Shown piece by piece: positions 1-8,700 of a stretch of DNA of 64,000 bases. The first letter of the stretch is position 1. Each line of letters begins with the position of its first letter. This DNA is from Gemmatimonadetes bacterium T265 (GTDB taxonomy: Bacteria > Gemmatimonadota > Gemmatimonadetes > Gemmatimonadales > Gemmatimonadaceae): positions 682,001 to 746,000 of the forward strand of contig BPUI01000002.1 of the NCBI GenBank assembly GCA_019973575.1. Direction: 5' to 3'. The notes below the pieces were generated by a model that ran no database searches, was not told where the DNA came from, and was given only the letters and a program-made list of their open reading frames with translations. The translations under genes were made by a program, and so were the position numbers.

Positions 1-1964
1 GGAAAGAACCGCTCGCGCGAGATCACCCACGACGCCTGCGCCTGCGGGAAGTAGCTCAGGCCGCCCGAGAGCCCGCTGTTGTTGTCAGCGCGGAGGGCGC
101 CGGAGAGGAAGAGCTTGTCCGCGTACGCGAACTCCTGCCGTGCGAACCCACCGACCGTCTTGAAATCGGAGAACGGCTCCTGCACGGCGAACTGCGTCGC
201 GGTCGCACTGCACGACGAGAGCCCGGAGGGGATCGCGACGCCGTAGCAGTACACGCCGGTGAGCGCGTCCTCCTGGTAGATCGTGCCGACGGTCGACGTC
301 GACTGGAGGTCGTGCGCCAGGGTGAAGGTCCCCGTCGCCGACGCGTTCGCCGTGTAGACGTGCTCCGAGCTGCGCTGCGCCTGGCGGAAGCCGCGGATGT
401 AGTCCTGCGTCAGCGGGATCTGGAACTTCGGGTCGAGCGTCTGCTGGTCGAGGGTGTTGACGTTGTCCAGCCCGACGTTGCCGTTGATCCGCAGCCAGCT
501 CAGCGGCGTGTAGTTCCCCTGCGCGCTGACGATGAAGCGGTCGATGCCCTGGTTGACAGTGACGTTGCGGAAGTCGGGGTTGCTGTAACCGAAGAACGCG
601 CCCAGGCGGTTGCCGGGGGTGCCGACGGTGTCGGACTCCATGCCCGTGATGTACTGCGCGGGCCCGAAGTATCCGCTGAGGATGGGGCTGAAGAGGCTGT
701 TGTCGTTGTTGATCCGGACCGTGCTACTCGTGACGTAGTTCGCCTGCACCGTCACGTTCGCGTTCGGGCCGACGCGCGCCGTGAGGTTCGTGCGCAGGTT
801 GGTCCGGTCGACGTCGTTAGGCCGGAGCACGCCGAAGTTGCGGGCCTTGTCGGCGCTCAGGAAGTACGTGAGGGCGTTGTTGCCGCCCGACACGCTCAGC
901 CCGGCGGTCGACAGGCTCCCCGTCTGGAACGGCGTCGTGCGCGAGTCGCGCAGCTGGTTAAAGGTGAGCACGACGTCCTGCTTGCACGCGCCCGTCGCCG
1001 CCTTGTAGTTGGGGCAGATGTCGTACGGTGCGCTCGAGCCGAGAATCGAGCGGATGTTCAGGATCCCACCATCCGGGACGTCGTAGTACGGCTGCCCGGC
1101 CGTGTACGTCGTCAGCGCGGCGTAGTTGATCGGGTAGGTGTTCTTGTCGCTGACCGGGCCGCCCTCGAGGAACGCGCGGTACTGCGGGGCGCCGTCCCGG
1201 CCGTGCTTGGTCGTGATGAGGATGACGCCGTTCGCCGCGGCGCTCCCGTAGATGGCCGAGGCGGCGGGGCCCTTCAGGACCTCGACGTTGTCGACGTCCT
1301 CGAAGTTGATGTCGTTGAGCCGCGTGTAGTCCTGCCCGCCGACGTCGAAACCGGTCTTGTTGTTGGACGCGAGCACGCCGTCGATGTAGATCAGCGGCTC
1401 GTTGGAGAGCGAAAGGCTGTTCGCGCCGCGGATCTGGATGCGCTGCCCGGTGCCCACGCTGCCCGAGGCGTCCTGCAGGTTCACGCCCGCGACCTTACCC
1501 TGGAGGACGTCGCTGAACTGCGTGATCGGGCCCTTGGGAAGGCTGTCGACGTTCACGCGACCGACGTTCGTCCCCGTCTCCAGGCGCTGCTGCCGCTCGC
1601 CGGTGATCGCGTTGACCGTCACTTCCTGGAGCTGCGTCGCCGCGGCCGCGACGGAAAGGTTCGCCGTGGCCGGCTCGGCTGCGGTCACGGCCACCGAGAC
1701 CGTCGTCGACGTGAATCCGACGCGCCGCACGCGCACCTGCTGCGTGCCCGCCGGCACGCCGACGATCCGGTAGCGTCCCTGCTGATCGGTGATCGCGCCC
1801 CGCTGTGTGCCGACGACCGAGACCTGCGCCTCCGCCACCGGGCGCCCGCTCGAGCGGTCCGTGACGACGCCGGTGATCACCCCGGCCGTCTGCTGTGCCG
1901 ACCCGAGTGCGGGCGTGATGGCGGCGACGAGAATCGCCGCGGCAGCTCCAACCTTCCTGGCCAT
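1..1964 (-). CDS. SusC/RagA-family TonB-dependent outer-membrane receptor, C-terminus cut by window edge
   Basis: Reads leftward from ATG 1964 and is still open at base 1, giving about 654 residues. A GGAGGAG Shine-Dalgarno precedes the start. Residues 1-24 form a Sec signal (hydrophobic AAAAILVAAITPALGSA). A carboxypeptidase-regulatory-like domain follows (about 27-105), containing GVVTDRSSGRPV and VGFTSTTV. The TonB plug domain has QIQIRGANS, PLIYIDGV, the paralog-typical VEVLKGPAASAIYG and GVILITTK. Barrel strands then run to the window edge. Family knowledge: SusC proteins form a TonB-powered channel capped by a SusD lipoprotein. The partner SusD would lie to the left, outside the window. 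Substrate is unknown. Confidence 0.95.
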   Translation of the reverse strand, partial: MARKVGAAAAILVAAITPALGSAQQTAGVITGVVTDRSSGRPVAEAQVSVVGTQRGAITDQQGRYRIVGVPAGTQQVRVRRVGFTSTTVSVAVTAAEPATANLSVAAAATQLQEVTVNAITGERQQRLETGTNVGRVNVDSLPKGPITQFSDVLQGKVAGVNLQDASGSVGTGQRIQIRGANSLSLSNEPLIYIDGVLASNNKTGFDVGGQDYTRLNDINFEDVDNVEVLKGPAASAIYGSAAANGVILITTKHGRDGAPQYRAFLEGGPVSDKNTYPINYAALTTYTAGQPYYDVPDGGILNIRSILGSSAPYDICPNYKAATGACKQDVVLTFNQLRDSRTTPFQTGSLSTAGLSVSGGNNALTYFLSADKARNFGVLRPNDVDRTNLRTNLTARVGPNANVTVQANYVTSSTVRINNDNSLFSPILSGYFGPAQYITGMESDTVGTPGNRLGAFFGYSNPDFRNVTVNQGIDRFIVSAQGNYTPLSWLRINGNVGLDNVNTLDQQTLDPKFQIPLTQDYIRGFRQAQRSSEHVYTANASATGTFTLAHDLQSTSTVGTIYQEDALTGVYCYGVAIPSGLSSCSATATQFAVQEPFSDFKTVGGFARQEFAYADKLFLSGALRADNNSGLSGGLSYFPQAQASWVISRERFF

Positions 1965-2116
1965 GCTGTCTCCTCCGTGGGTACGACGGGGTACGCCGGA
2001 CCGGCGCACGAGAGCAGCCGCACGCGCCGCGGAGCGACGCGGAGACGTTCGACTGCTCAAGAGTGGATCGACCTGCTTGCGCTGACGTGCGACGCGGGCC
2101 GGCCGCCTACGGGCGT

Positions 2117-2141
2117 ATGCGGGCACGCCCGCGTCCCGCAT
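2117..2141. other. Nested palindrome in the 394-bp spacer between divergent genes
   Basis: The spacer 1965-2358 separates the leftward SusC gene from the rightward barrel gene and holds no convincing ORF. Its one clear structure is an ATGCGGG...CCCGCAT inverted repeat that encloses GCGGG-cacg-CCCGC. It could be an operator for either divergent gene or a chance feature of GC-rich DNA. Confidence 0.3.
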
Positions 2142-2358
2142 CGGTGCTCGGCTCGGCGATCACCGGGTCACGTCCCGAGATCGACAAGCGCTGATCTTCT
2201 TTGAACTGAGGAAGACCCGGGCACGCGAAGCCGCGTCACACCCGCTGCGCCACATCGACGCGCAACGCTCAAATCGCCGCGCTCGCGAGCCGCGGCGCGC
2301 CGTCCGACTTCGTGCCGCGGCCCTCCGGTCGCGTACGGAGGTTGCATGGGCGCGACGC

Positions 2359-3093
2359 ATGCTCCACGACCGCTTCGGCCGTGTCCGCGCTCGTGCGACG
2401 GGCGCGGCGTTGTTCTACGTGCCCGTCCTCGGGACGCGCGCGCTGTCGGCCCAACTCCCCGGCCTCCCCGCCGCGCAGAGCGCCTTCCCGGCGCCTGGAC
2501 TCGCCGTCGGGTTCAACGCCGGCCACGGCGACGGGCGCACCGTCGCCGGTCTCGTCGGCGCGACCGGCGTCCGGCGTCTGCAGCTCACCGCCGCGATCGG
2601 GCTGCCGGGCGCCCTGTCCGGCTACGACCGCAGCGGCGTCTCGGGAGGCGCGCGGGTTTCCGCGCGACTCTACCGCACGACGCGCCTCGGCGTGAGTGCC
2701 TTCGCGGGGTACGGGGGCGAGCGCATGCGCCTGCAGCCGCTCGCCGCGACCACCGGGTCCGCGGACACGAGCACCGCGCGCCCGACCGGCCGGTTCACCC
2801 GGATCCCCGTCGGCGTGAGCGCCGGCGTGCGCGGGCTGTTCGGCGACCGGCCGTACGCCGTGTCGATCGCGCCGATGTACGCGTACTCGCGCTGGAAGAT
2901 CGCCGACACGAGCCGCACCCGCTCGGGCGCGCGCGTCGCCGCGCTCGCCGAGCTCGCGCTCACGCCGCGCATCGGCGCCGGCGTCGCGGCCGAGGTCGGC
3001 GGCGGCGGCCCGCCCGGAAGCCCGTACGCCCCGCGCGGCGCCGTGTTAGGCGTGGGACTTTCGTACGCGATCCACCGCGTCGTCGCGCGCTAA
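2359..3093 (+). CDS. Predicted small outer-membrane beta-barrel protein
   Basis: 244 residues, family not recognised. The N-terminus has a basic stretch (RFGRVRAR), a hydrophobic core and an ALSA-Q cleavage-like site near residue 31, so Sec export is likely. The mature part is a run of alternating short strands rich in Gly, Tyr and Arg (LGVSAFAGYGGERM, YAVSIAPMYAYSRW, GAVLGVGLSYAI) and ends in an aromatic/hydrophobic strand. This is the pattern of an 8-12 strand porin-like barrel. An ACGGAGG motif lies about 17 nt before this ATG, farther than usual, so the start is not fully certain. Next gene is 32 nt downstream. Confidence 0.7.
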   Translation: MLHDRFGRVRARATGAALFYVPVLGTRALSAQLPGLPAAQSAFPAPGLAVGFNAGHGDGRTVAGLVGATGVRRLQLTAAIGLPGALSGYDRSGVSGGARVSARLYRTTRLGVSAFAGYGGERMRLQPLAATTGSADTSTARPTGRFTRIPVGVSAGVRGLFGDRPYAVSIAPMYAYSRWKIADTSRTRSGARVAALAELALTPRIGAGVAAEVGGGGPPGSPYAPRGAVLGVGLSYAIHRVVAR

Positions 3094-3125
3094 CCGTTCG
3101 TCCCGTCACACCCGGAGTGCCACCG

Positions 3126-3560
3126 ATGTCGGACCCCGCCCGCCCCCCCGTGCTCGTCGTGGACGACAACCGCGACAACACCGAGATCATCTCCCGCTAC
3201 CTCGCGATCCGCGGCTACCCCGTGACCGTCGCCCACGACGGCGACGAGGCGCTCGCCATCTTCGAGCGCGACCGGCAGCGGCTCGTGCTGCTCGACGTGA
3301 TGATGCCCGGGCGCGACGGCTGGGAGGTCTGCCGGCTCATGAAGCAGCACCCGACCCTCGGCAAGCGTGTGCGGATCATCATGGTGACCGCGCTCGACGA
3401 GTGGGACGACAAGCGGCAGGCGCTGCAGACGGGCGCCGACGACTACGTGACGAAGCCCTTCGATCTTCCCAAGCTCGCCGCGGCCGTCGACCGCAACGCC
3501 GCGCTCGTCGCCGACCCGCCGGGCGCCGCCGCGGGCGGCGCGCCCGGGGTGGCCGCCTAG
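3126..3560 (+). CDS. Single-domain response regulator (REC)
   Basis: 144 residues consisting almost wholly of one CheY-like receiver. The acidic pair is DD13-14, the phospho-acceptor is Asp57 in LLDVMMPG, the switch Thr is Thr88 in IIMVTA and the conserved Lys is Lys110 in YVTKPF. No DNA-binding or enzymatic output domain is present; the last ~25 residues are an Ala/Gly/Pro-rich tail. A GGAG motif precedes ATG 3126. It lies 45 nt before a gene encoding an EAL-domain protein, so it may feed phosphorylation signals into c-di-GMP turnover. No histidine kinase is nearby. Confidence 0.93.
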   Translation: MSDPARPPVLVVDDNRDNTEIISRYLAIRGYPVTVAHDGDEALAIFERDRQRLVLLDVMMPGRDGWEVCRLMKQHPTLGKRVRIIMVTALDEWDDKRQALQTGADDYVTKPFDLPKLAAAVDRNAALVADPPGAAAGGAPGVAA

Positions 3561-3593
3561 CAGGGACGCGTAGGGATCGGTCCGGGCGCCGGT

Positions 3594-3600
3594 TAGCTTC
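3594..3600 (+). promoter_or_regulatory. TAnCTTn -7-like promoter element, near-leaderless
   Basis: TAGCTTC lies 12 nt (TA to ATG) before the EAL-protein start at 3606, which has no Shine-Dalgarno. Its form matches seven other sites in this window. Confidence 0.45.
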
Positions 3601-3605
3601 GCAGC

Positions 3606-5282
3606 ATGGTCGGTTCCCCCGCGCCGGACGTCGCGCCCGCGCAGTCTCCCCCGCAGTCGCCCGCGCAGTACGCGCCCGCCCTCCTCACCGACGACCCGGG
3701 CGACGCACTCGACGCCGCGGCCACCGCGCTCGGCGGGTGGCGCGTCGTCCGGGTCGCCGACCGCGCGCTCGCCGACGCCGTCGCGACGACCCCGGACGCG
3801 CGCGCGGTCGTCGTGACCTCGGAGAACCCGAACGCGCTCCGCGACGTCGCGGCCGCGGCGCGGCACGCGGGAGTGGCGGTGGTGGTCGGCTGCGTCGACG
3901 AGACCGGGCGCCGGCGCGCGGCCGAGGTGCACGCGGACGACTGGTTCCAGTACCCGGCGCCTGCGGACGAGCTGGCCGCGCGCGTGCGCACCGCGATCAC
4001 CCGCGCGCTCCCCGGTGGCGCCGCCGCGACCCTCGACCGCATCGAGCGCGCCGAGTACGAGCACCTGCTCTACGACCAGCGCACGGGACTGCCGACGCTC
4101 CCCGTCGCGATCGAGCGCTCCCGCGCGGCGATCAAGGAGCGCGGCGAGGTCGTCGTGCTCTACCTCAACTTCGTCCGCTACTCCAAGCTCGAAGAGATCT
4201 ACGGCTGGGAGAAGCTCGACGCGGTGCTCGAGACGACGGCCGAGGCGGTGCGCGAGTTCATCGAGGGGAGCGCGCTGTCGGGGTCGCGCGCGTTAGTCAC
4301 GTTCATGAACGACGCCGACGTCGTGCTCTTCCACGTGCCGCCCAAGGGGCGGGCGGCCGCGACCGACGCGGAGATCACCGAGCTCTCGGGCGGCCTCGCC
4401 GCGCACGTCGCGTCGCGGCTGGAGGCGGAGCACGGCGAGGACGTCTCGGCGCTGTTCGACATATACATCGGCGTCGCGCACGTCTACTACAACGCGAAGG
4501 TGCGGCTCGAGCGGCTCATCTACCGCGGCATCCGCGAGGCCGCGAACGCCGCGAAGAGCGTCGAGCAGCGCGAGCGGGCGCGCAAGGTCGCCGACCTGCG
4601 CACGAGCCTGCGCGACCGGCTCGTCTACGTCGACTACCACCCGATCGTCGAGGCCGCGACGAAGCGCGTCTTCGGCTACGAGGCGCTCGCGCGCGGGCGG
4701 ATGCGCTCGCTCCGCAGCCCGGAGGTGATGTTCGAGGTGGCCGCCGAGGCGGACCTGCTCTGGGAGCTGAGCCGGCTCTGCCGGACGCGCGCGGTCGAGG
4801 GCATGCACGACCACATGGCGGACGGCGAGCTCCTCTTCCTCAACGTCGACCCGCAGGACTTCGCCGACCCGGAGTTCACCGGGCAGGCGTTAGGCGTCGA
4901 CGACCCGCGGCGCGTCGTCATCGAGATCACCGAGCGCACCGCGATCAAGGACTACCCGAAGTTCCGCGGCCGGCTCAAGGCGTTCCGCGACGCCGGCTTC
5001 CGCTTCGCGGTCGACGACGCCGGGTCCGGCTACGCGGGGCTCGGCTCGATCGCGAACCTCGAGCCCGACTTCATCAAGCTCGACATGTCGCTCATCAACT
5101 GCATCGACTCCAACTTCATCAAGCAGAACCTGGTGGAGACGATGGTCCGCTTCGCCAACGACCAGGGGGCGATGGTGATCGCCGAAGGGGTCGAACGCGT
5201 CGAGGAGTTCGAGGCGGTGCGTGGGCTCGGCGTGCACCTCGTGCAGGGCTTCTACCTGCACCGCCCGGAGCCGCACGCCTAA
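3606..5282 (+). CDS. c-di-GMP phosphodiesterase: pseudo-receiver, degenerate GGDEF, EAL
   Basis: 558 residues. Residues 15-145 look like a receiver fold (LLTDDPG, then WFQYPAPADEL) but lack a phosphorylatable Asp. About 150-320 is a GGDEF-like cyclase fold beginning YDQRTGLP; the signature loop reads FMNDADVV near residue 233, so it should be inactive. About 335-558 is an EAL domain with the full catalytic set: E359 in YEALAR, LFLNVDP, EITERT, AVDDAGSGYAG, FIKLDM, IAEGVE and VQGFYLHRPEP. Family knowledge: EAL domains hydrolyse c-di-GMP to pGpG. The stop codon lies inside a GCCTAAC heptamer. It pairs with the receiver gene immediately upstream. Confidence 0.92.
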   Translation: MVGSPAPDVAPAQSPPQSPAQYAPALLTDDPGDALDAAATALGGWRVVRVADRALADAVATTPDARAVVVTSENPNALRDVAAAARHAGVAVVVGCVDETGRRRAAEVHADDWFQYPAPADELAARVRTAITRALPGGAAATLDRIERAEYEHLLYDQRTGLPTLPVAIERSRAAIKERGEVVVLYLNFVRYSKLEEIYGWEKLDAVLETTAEAVREFIEGSALSGSRALVTFMNDADVVLFHVPPKGRAAATDAEITELSGGLAAHVASRLEAEHGEDVSALFDIYIGVAHVYYNAKVRLERLIYRGIREAANAAKSVEQRERARKVADLRTSLRDRLVYVDYHPIVEAATKRVFGYEALARGRMRSLRSPEVMFEVAAEADLLWELSRLCRTRAVEGMHDHMADGELLFLNVDPQDFADPEFTGQALGVDDPRRVVIEITERTAIKDYPKFRGRLKAFRDAGFRFAVDDAGSGYAGLGSIANLEPDFIKLDMSLINCIDSNFIKQNLVETMVRFANDQGAMVIAEGVERVEEFEAVRGLGVHLVQGFYLHRPEPHA

Positions 5283-5318
5283 CGGGTCGCACGGGTTGCG
5301 GGTGATACGTCCCCCGTT

Positions 5319-5431
5319 GTCGCCCCGAGCGCAGCGAGGGACCTACCGTCCGGGGTGACGGGACGTCCGTGGTGCTCGCGACTCGGCCCCGTCACCGGGG
5401 CGAGTAGGTCCCTCGCTGCGCTCGGGACGAC
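5319..5431. repeat. Long inverted-repeat element between convergent genes
   Basis: Arms 5319-5346 and 5404-5431 match at 27 of 28 positions (GTAGGTCCCTCGCTGCGCTCGG core). The interior resembles that of the element at 8701-8825. It starts 36 nt after the EAL stop and faces the waaA stop, so it could serve as a bidirectional terminator. Confidence 0.85.
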
Positions 5432-5503
5432 AGTCTACCGCCGACGCCTCGCTCGAAGTCTCGGAGTCGTGGCAGCCGGTCGCTGGACGCCGTTCTGCCT
5501 GCC

Positions 5504-6790
5504 TCAACCGTCGCCGAGCAGCGCCGCGACTAACGCCCAGGTCCGCCGGTCCGCGCCGAGCCCGTCCTCGACCGCGCGACGCGCCGCGGCGCCCTCCCGC
5601 GCCCGGAGCGCGTCGCTCGTCCGCCAGCGCAGCAGCAGTTCGGCGAGCGAGCGCCCCGTCGGCGCGCTCGCGCCCCCGCCGGCCGCGAGCAGCAGTCCCG
5701 CGTCGCGGCTGTTCGCGTGCCGCGGCCCGAACGCGACCGGGACGCCGAACGCCGCCGGCTCGAGCACCGAGTGCAGCCCCGCCGCGTGGAACCCGCCGCC
5801 CACGAACGCCGCGTCCGCCGCCGCGTAGAGGTCGGCCAGCACGCCGACGCGGTCGACGAGGACCACGTCGGCGTCGCTCGCAGCGCCCGGAGCGTCCAGG
5901 AGCGCGGACCAGCGCGTGACGCGCAGCCGCTCCGCCGCCGCCCACCGCTCGAGCGGCGCGAGGTGCGCCGGCGTGGGCTCGTGCGGTGCGAGCACGAGGC
6001 GGGCGCGCGCGTCCTGCCGGCGCAGCGCCGCCCACGCCTCGCCGAGCGGGCCCTCGTCGGCCGGCCACGTCGAACCCGCGACGACGGTGAACCGCCGGCC
6101 CCCCGCGGCCGGCGACTCCGAGCCTAACTGTATGCCTAACCGAGCGCCCGCGAGCGCCGCGAGTGCGGCCGCCGCGTCGGGCGCGAGCGCGGACGCGTGC
6201 GCCCGTCGCCACACCTGGTCGTAGCGCGTGTCGCCCGTGACCTCGACCCGGTCGCGGCGCACGCCGAGCGCGACCAGCCGCTCCGCGTCGGCGGCGTCGA
6301 TCGCGCCGACGCGGTCGAGCGCGCAGTACGCGTCGCGCAGGAGCGCCGTCGCGACGCGCCCGCGCCGCCCCGCGCCGGGCGCGAGCGTCGCGCTGACGAG
6401 GCCGAGCCGCACGCCGCGGGCGGCGGCGCGGGCGACGAGCGTCGGCCAGACGTCGAGCTTGCTGAAGACGAGCGCCGTCGGGCGCAGCGCGTCGAGCAGC
6501 GCGTCGGCGTCCCCGCGCGTGTCGAACGGCAGTACGTCGGCGTGCTCGGCGAGCCCGCCCGCGACGAGGGTACGCGCGAGGCCCCCGGCGCTCGGTGAGT
6601 AGTACGTGTAGACGCGCTGTACGTCGGGCCGTTCGGCCCGCGCCAGCTCGAGCACCGGGCGGGCCTGCAGCCCCTCGCCAACGCTCGGCGCGTGGACCCA
6701 GAGCAGCGGGCGGTCGGCGTCGCGGTGCGCCGCGCCCCACGCGCGGTAGCGGGCGCGCACGCCGCGGCGCGCGCGGAGACTCTGCCGCAC
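5504..6790 (-). CDS. waaA: 3-deoxy-D-manno-octulosonic acid (KDO) transferase
   Basis: 428 residues from GTG 6790. Family knowledge: WaaA moves KDO from CMP-KDO to lipid A at the inner membrane. Visible features are the HAPSVGEG motif with the catalytic Glu39, the YTYYSPSA region, and the C-terminal donor-binding half with VAGSTWPADE, LVLAPHEP and AFVGGGFHAAGLHSVLEPAAFGVPV. The usual TELWP motif is replaced by SKLDVWP. Homologous-looking sequence continues 32 codons upstream of the GTG (PLRAAYAALGV... then a GGGK junction), matching the family's N-terminal membrane anchor, but that stretch contains no ATG, GTG or TTG. A CTG at 6886, 10 nt after the upstream stop, may be the true start. Same strand as the DsbA-like gene. 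Confidence 0.93.
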   Translation of the reverse strand: MRQSLRARRGVRARYRAWGAAHRDADRPLLWVHAPSVGEGLQARPVLELARAERPDVQRVYTYYSPSAGGLARTLVAGGLAEHADVLPFDTRGDADALLDALRPTALVFSKLDVWPTLVARAAARGVRLGLVSATLAPGAGRRGRVATALLRDAYCALDRVGAIDAADAERLVALGVRRDRVEVTGDTRYDQVWRRAHASALAPDAAAALAALAGARLGIQLGSESPAAGGRRFTVVAGSTWPADEGPLGEAWAALRRQDARARLVLAPHEPTPAHLAPLERWAAAERLRVTRWSALLDAPGAASDADVVLVDRVGVLADLYAAADAAFVGGGFHAAGLHSVLEPAAFGVPVAFGPRHANSRDAGLLLAAGGGASAPTGRSLAELLLRWRTSDALRAREGAAARRAVEDGLGADRRTWALVAALLGDG

Positions 6791-6896
6791 CTTGCCGCCC
6801 CCCGCGGGGGCGAGCGCCGCCGCGACGCGCGCCGCGACGCCTAACGCGGCGTAGGCGGCGCGCAGCGGGGCGGCCGCGTCCGTCAGCGGGCGCCGC

Positions 6897-7634
6897 TCAG
6901 CGGCCGCCGCTCGGCAGCGCGGGCGGGTTCGCCACCGCGGCGTCGAGCGCCTGGCGGAAGACGTCGACCGGCTGCGCGCCGGCGATCTGCTTGTTGGCGA
7001 CGTAGAACGTCGGCGTGCTGCGGACGCCGGCGCGCTCCATCCGCTCGCGGTCGGCCTCGACCACGGCGCGCATCACGTGCGAGCGCGTGCACGACCGGAA
7101 CTTCGCGACGTCCGCGCCGACCGACGTCGCGAGCGAGTCGAACGCCGGCGACTGGTCGCCCGGGCGCCCCCACTGCTCCTGCGTGCGGAAGAGCGCGTCG
7201 TGGTACTCCCAGAACTTGTGTTGCGCGGAGGCGCACATCGCGGCCTCTGAGGCCGCCATCGCCTGCACGTGCATGTCGAGCGGGAAGTTCACGTACGCCG
7301 CGCGCGCCTTGCCAGTCGCGATGTACTCGCGGCGGAGCGCGTCGTACGAGTCGTCGTGCCACATCTTGCAGTACGGGCACTGGAAGTCGCTCACCTCGAT
7401 GAGCCAGACCTTCGCGCCCGGCGTGCCCTGGATGCGGCCGCTGTCGGCCGCGGCGCGCAGCGCGACGGAGTCGGGACCGGGACGCCCGTCGCCGCCCGTC
7501 GCCGCGACGGCCGACGCAGCGCCTGCGCCCTTGCTCTCCGAGGCGGCCGCGCGGCACGCGACGACCGCGGCCGAGACGAGTAGGAGCGTGAGCGCGGGGA
7601 ACGCGACGGCACGTCGCGCGACGGACGGGATCAT
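6897..7634 (-). CDS. DsbA-like thiol-disulfide oxidoreductase, probable lipoprotein
   Basis: 245 residues. A signal peptide ends in a lipobox-like VVAC with Cys27, so membrane anchoring facing the periplasm is likely. The thioredoxin-fold domain begins near residue 72 (KVWLIEVSDFQCPYC) with redox motif C86-P-Y-C89. The cis-Pro segment STPTFYV and the helical insertion (EAAMCASAQHKFWEYHDALF) are typical of the DsbA/SCO1089-type family. Two further Cys pairs are present. Family knowledge: such proteins form or shuffle disulfides in exported proteins. It lies directly upstream of waaA on the same strand and is divergent from the TPM gene. Confidence 0.9.
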   Translation of the reverse strand: MIPSVARRAVAFPALTLLLVSAAVVACRAAASESKGAGAASAVAATGGDGRPGPDSVALRAAADSGRIQGTPGAKVWLIEVSDFQCPYCKMWHDDSYDALRREYIATGKARAAYVNFPLDMHVQAMAASEAAMCASAQHKFWEYHDALFRTQEQWGRPGDQSPAFDSLATSVGADVAKFRSCTRSHVMRAVVEADRERMERAGVRSTPTFYVANKQIAGAQPVDVFRQALDAAVANPPALPSGGR

Positions 7635-7695
7635 GGGCGGGACGACGAGAATGCCGAGGAGTGAACGGGGCGACACCGCGGGTGGACGCGGCCCG

Positions 7696-7705
7696 TATAA
7701 GATAC
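7696..7705. promoter_or_regulatory. AT-rich -10-like element between divergent dsbA-like and TPM genes
   Basis: TATAAGATAC is the only AT-rich stretch in the 78-nt divergent spacer. It reads as a -10-like box 17 nt before the TPM start, and its reverse (TATCTTAT) resembles the TATCCTT promoter type for the opposite gene. Confidence 0.4.
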
Positions 7706-7712
7706 ACGCCCG

Positions 7713-8660
7713 ATGACCCGATTCGCGTCCACGTTCCTCCTCGCGCTCCTCACGCTCTTCGGTCGACCGGTCGTCGGCCCGCGCGGCGTCGATGTCGCAC
7801 TCCCGGCACCGGCCGCGGCCCAGGGGACCGCGGTCGGCAGCGGCGTGCCCGCGACGGGTCCGCTCACGATCCCCGCGCCGCGCGGACTCGTCAACGACTT
7901 CGCGAACGTCATCCCGGCCGACCGCGCCGCGCGCATCGAGGCGATCGCGCAGGCGGTGCGCGACCGGTCGGGCGGCGAGATCGCGGTCGTGACGCTCCCC
8001 GACATCGGCGACCGCGACCCGGGCGACGTCGCGCTCCAGATCGGCCGCCAGTGGAAGGTGGGCGCCGCGGCGAAGATCGGCGACCGCTCGCGCAATGCGG
8101 GCACGGTGATCCTCGTCGTCCCGCGCCAGACGAGCAGCACCGGGCGCGGGCGCGTCTCGATCCAGACGGGGCAGGGCACCGAGGCGTTCGTCACGGACGC
8201 CGAGGCCGGCGACATCCGGCGGGAAGCGACGCCGCTGCTGCAGCAGGCCGATTACGGCGGCGCGCTCGAACTCATGACGCAGCGCGTCGCCGAACACTAC
8301 GCGCGCGAGTTCGGCTTCAGCCTCGACTCGCTCGGCGTGCAGCTGCCGGCAGCAACGGGACCACCAGCGTACGAGCGCGTGCCCCGGCGGGCGAGCGACG
8401 GCGGCGGCATCAGCCCGGTCGTCCTGCTCATCATCTTCTTCGTCGTCGTGAGCCTGCTTTCGTCGCTCGGCGGCCGCGGACGCCGCGGCGGCTGCGGCGG
8501 CTGCATCCCGATCTTCCTCCCGTTCGGAGGCGGCGGCGGCTCGTGGGGTGGTGGAGGGTGGGGTGGCGGCGGGAGCTGGGGCGGTGGGGGCGGGGGAGGA
8601 TTCGGCGGCTTCGGCGGCGGCGGCGGGTTCAGTGGCGGCGGCTCGAGCGGCGACTTCTAA
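7713..8660 (+). CDS. TPM-domain membrane protein with Gly-rich tail (YgcG-like)
   Basis: 315 residues. Signal peptide 1-37 (cleavage near AAAQ). The TPM domain spans about 55-205: GLVNDFANVIPADRAARIEAIAQ, then GGEIAVVTLPD and ALQIGRQWKVG, and a LVVPRQ strand. A transmembrane helix (VVLLIIFFVVVSLL) follows, then a Cys/Gly segment and a C-terminal tail of Gly, Ser, Trp and Phe repeats. Family knowledge: TPM domains are exported; some are linked to photosystem repair or phosphatase activity, but most bacterial members have no known role, and they often sit near lemA, as here. The tail is low complexity and probably disordered. Confidence 0.9.
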   Translation: MTRFASTFLLALLTLFGRPVVGPRGVDVALPAPAAAQGTAVGSGVPATGPLTIPAPRGLVNDFANVIPADRAARIEAIAQAVRDRSGGEIAVVTLPDIGDRDPGDVALQIGRQWKVGAAAKIGDRSRNAGTVILVVPRQTSSTGRGRVSIQTGQGTEAFVTDAEAGDIRREATPLLQQADYGGALELMTQRVAEHYAREFGFSLDSLGVQLPAATGPPAYERVPRRASDGGGISPVVLLIIFFVVVSLLSSLGGRGRRGGCGGCIPIFLPFGGGGGSWGGGGWGGGGSWGGGGGGGFGGFGGGGGFSGGGSSGDF

Positions 8661-8700
8661 TGTGCTTCAGGGAGTGCGAGTCACGCGTTGACGTCAGACT

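Noticed and set aside
2346-3125. An N-terminal extension of the receiver protein from ATG 2346
   Set aside because: The frame is open but reads as Arg-rich noise across the barrel gene; the receiver domain begins right at ATG 3126.
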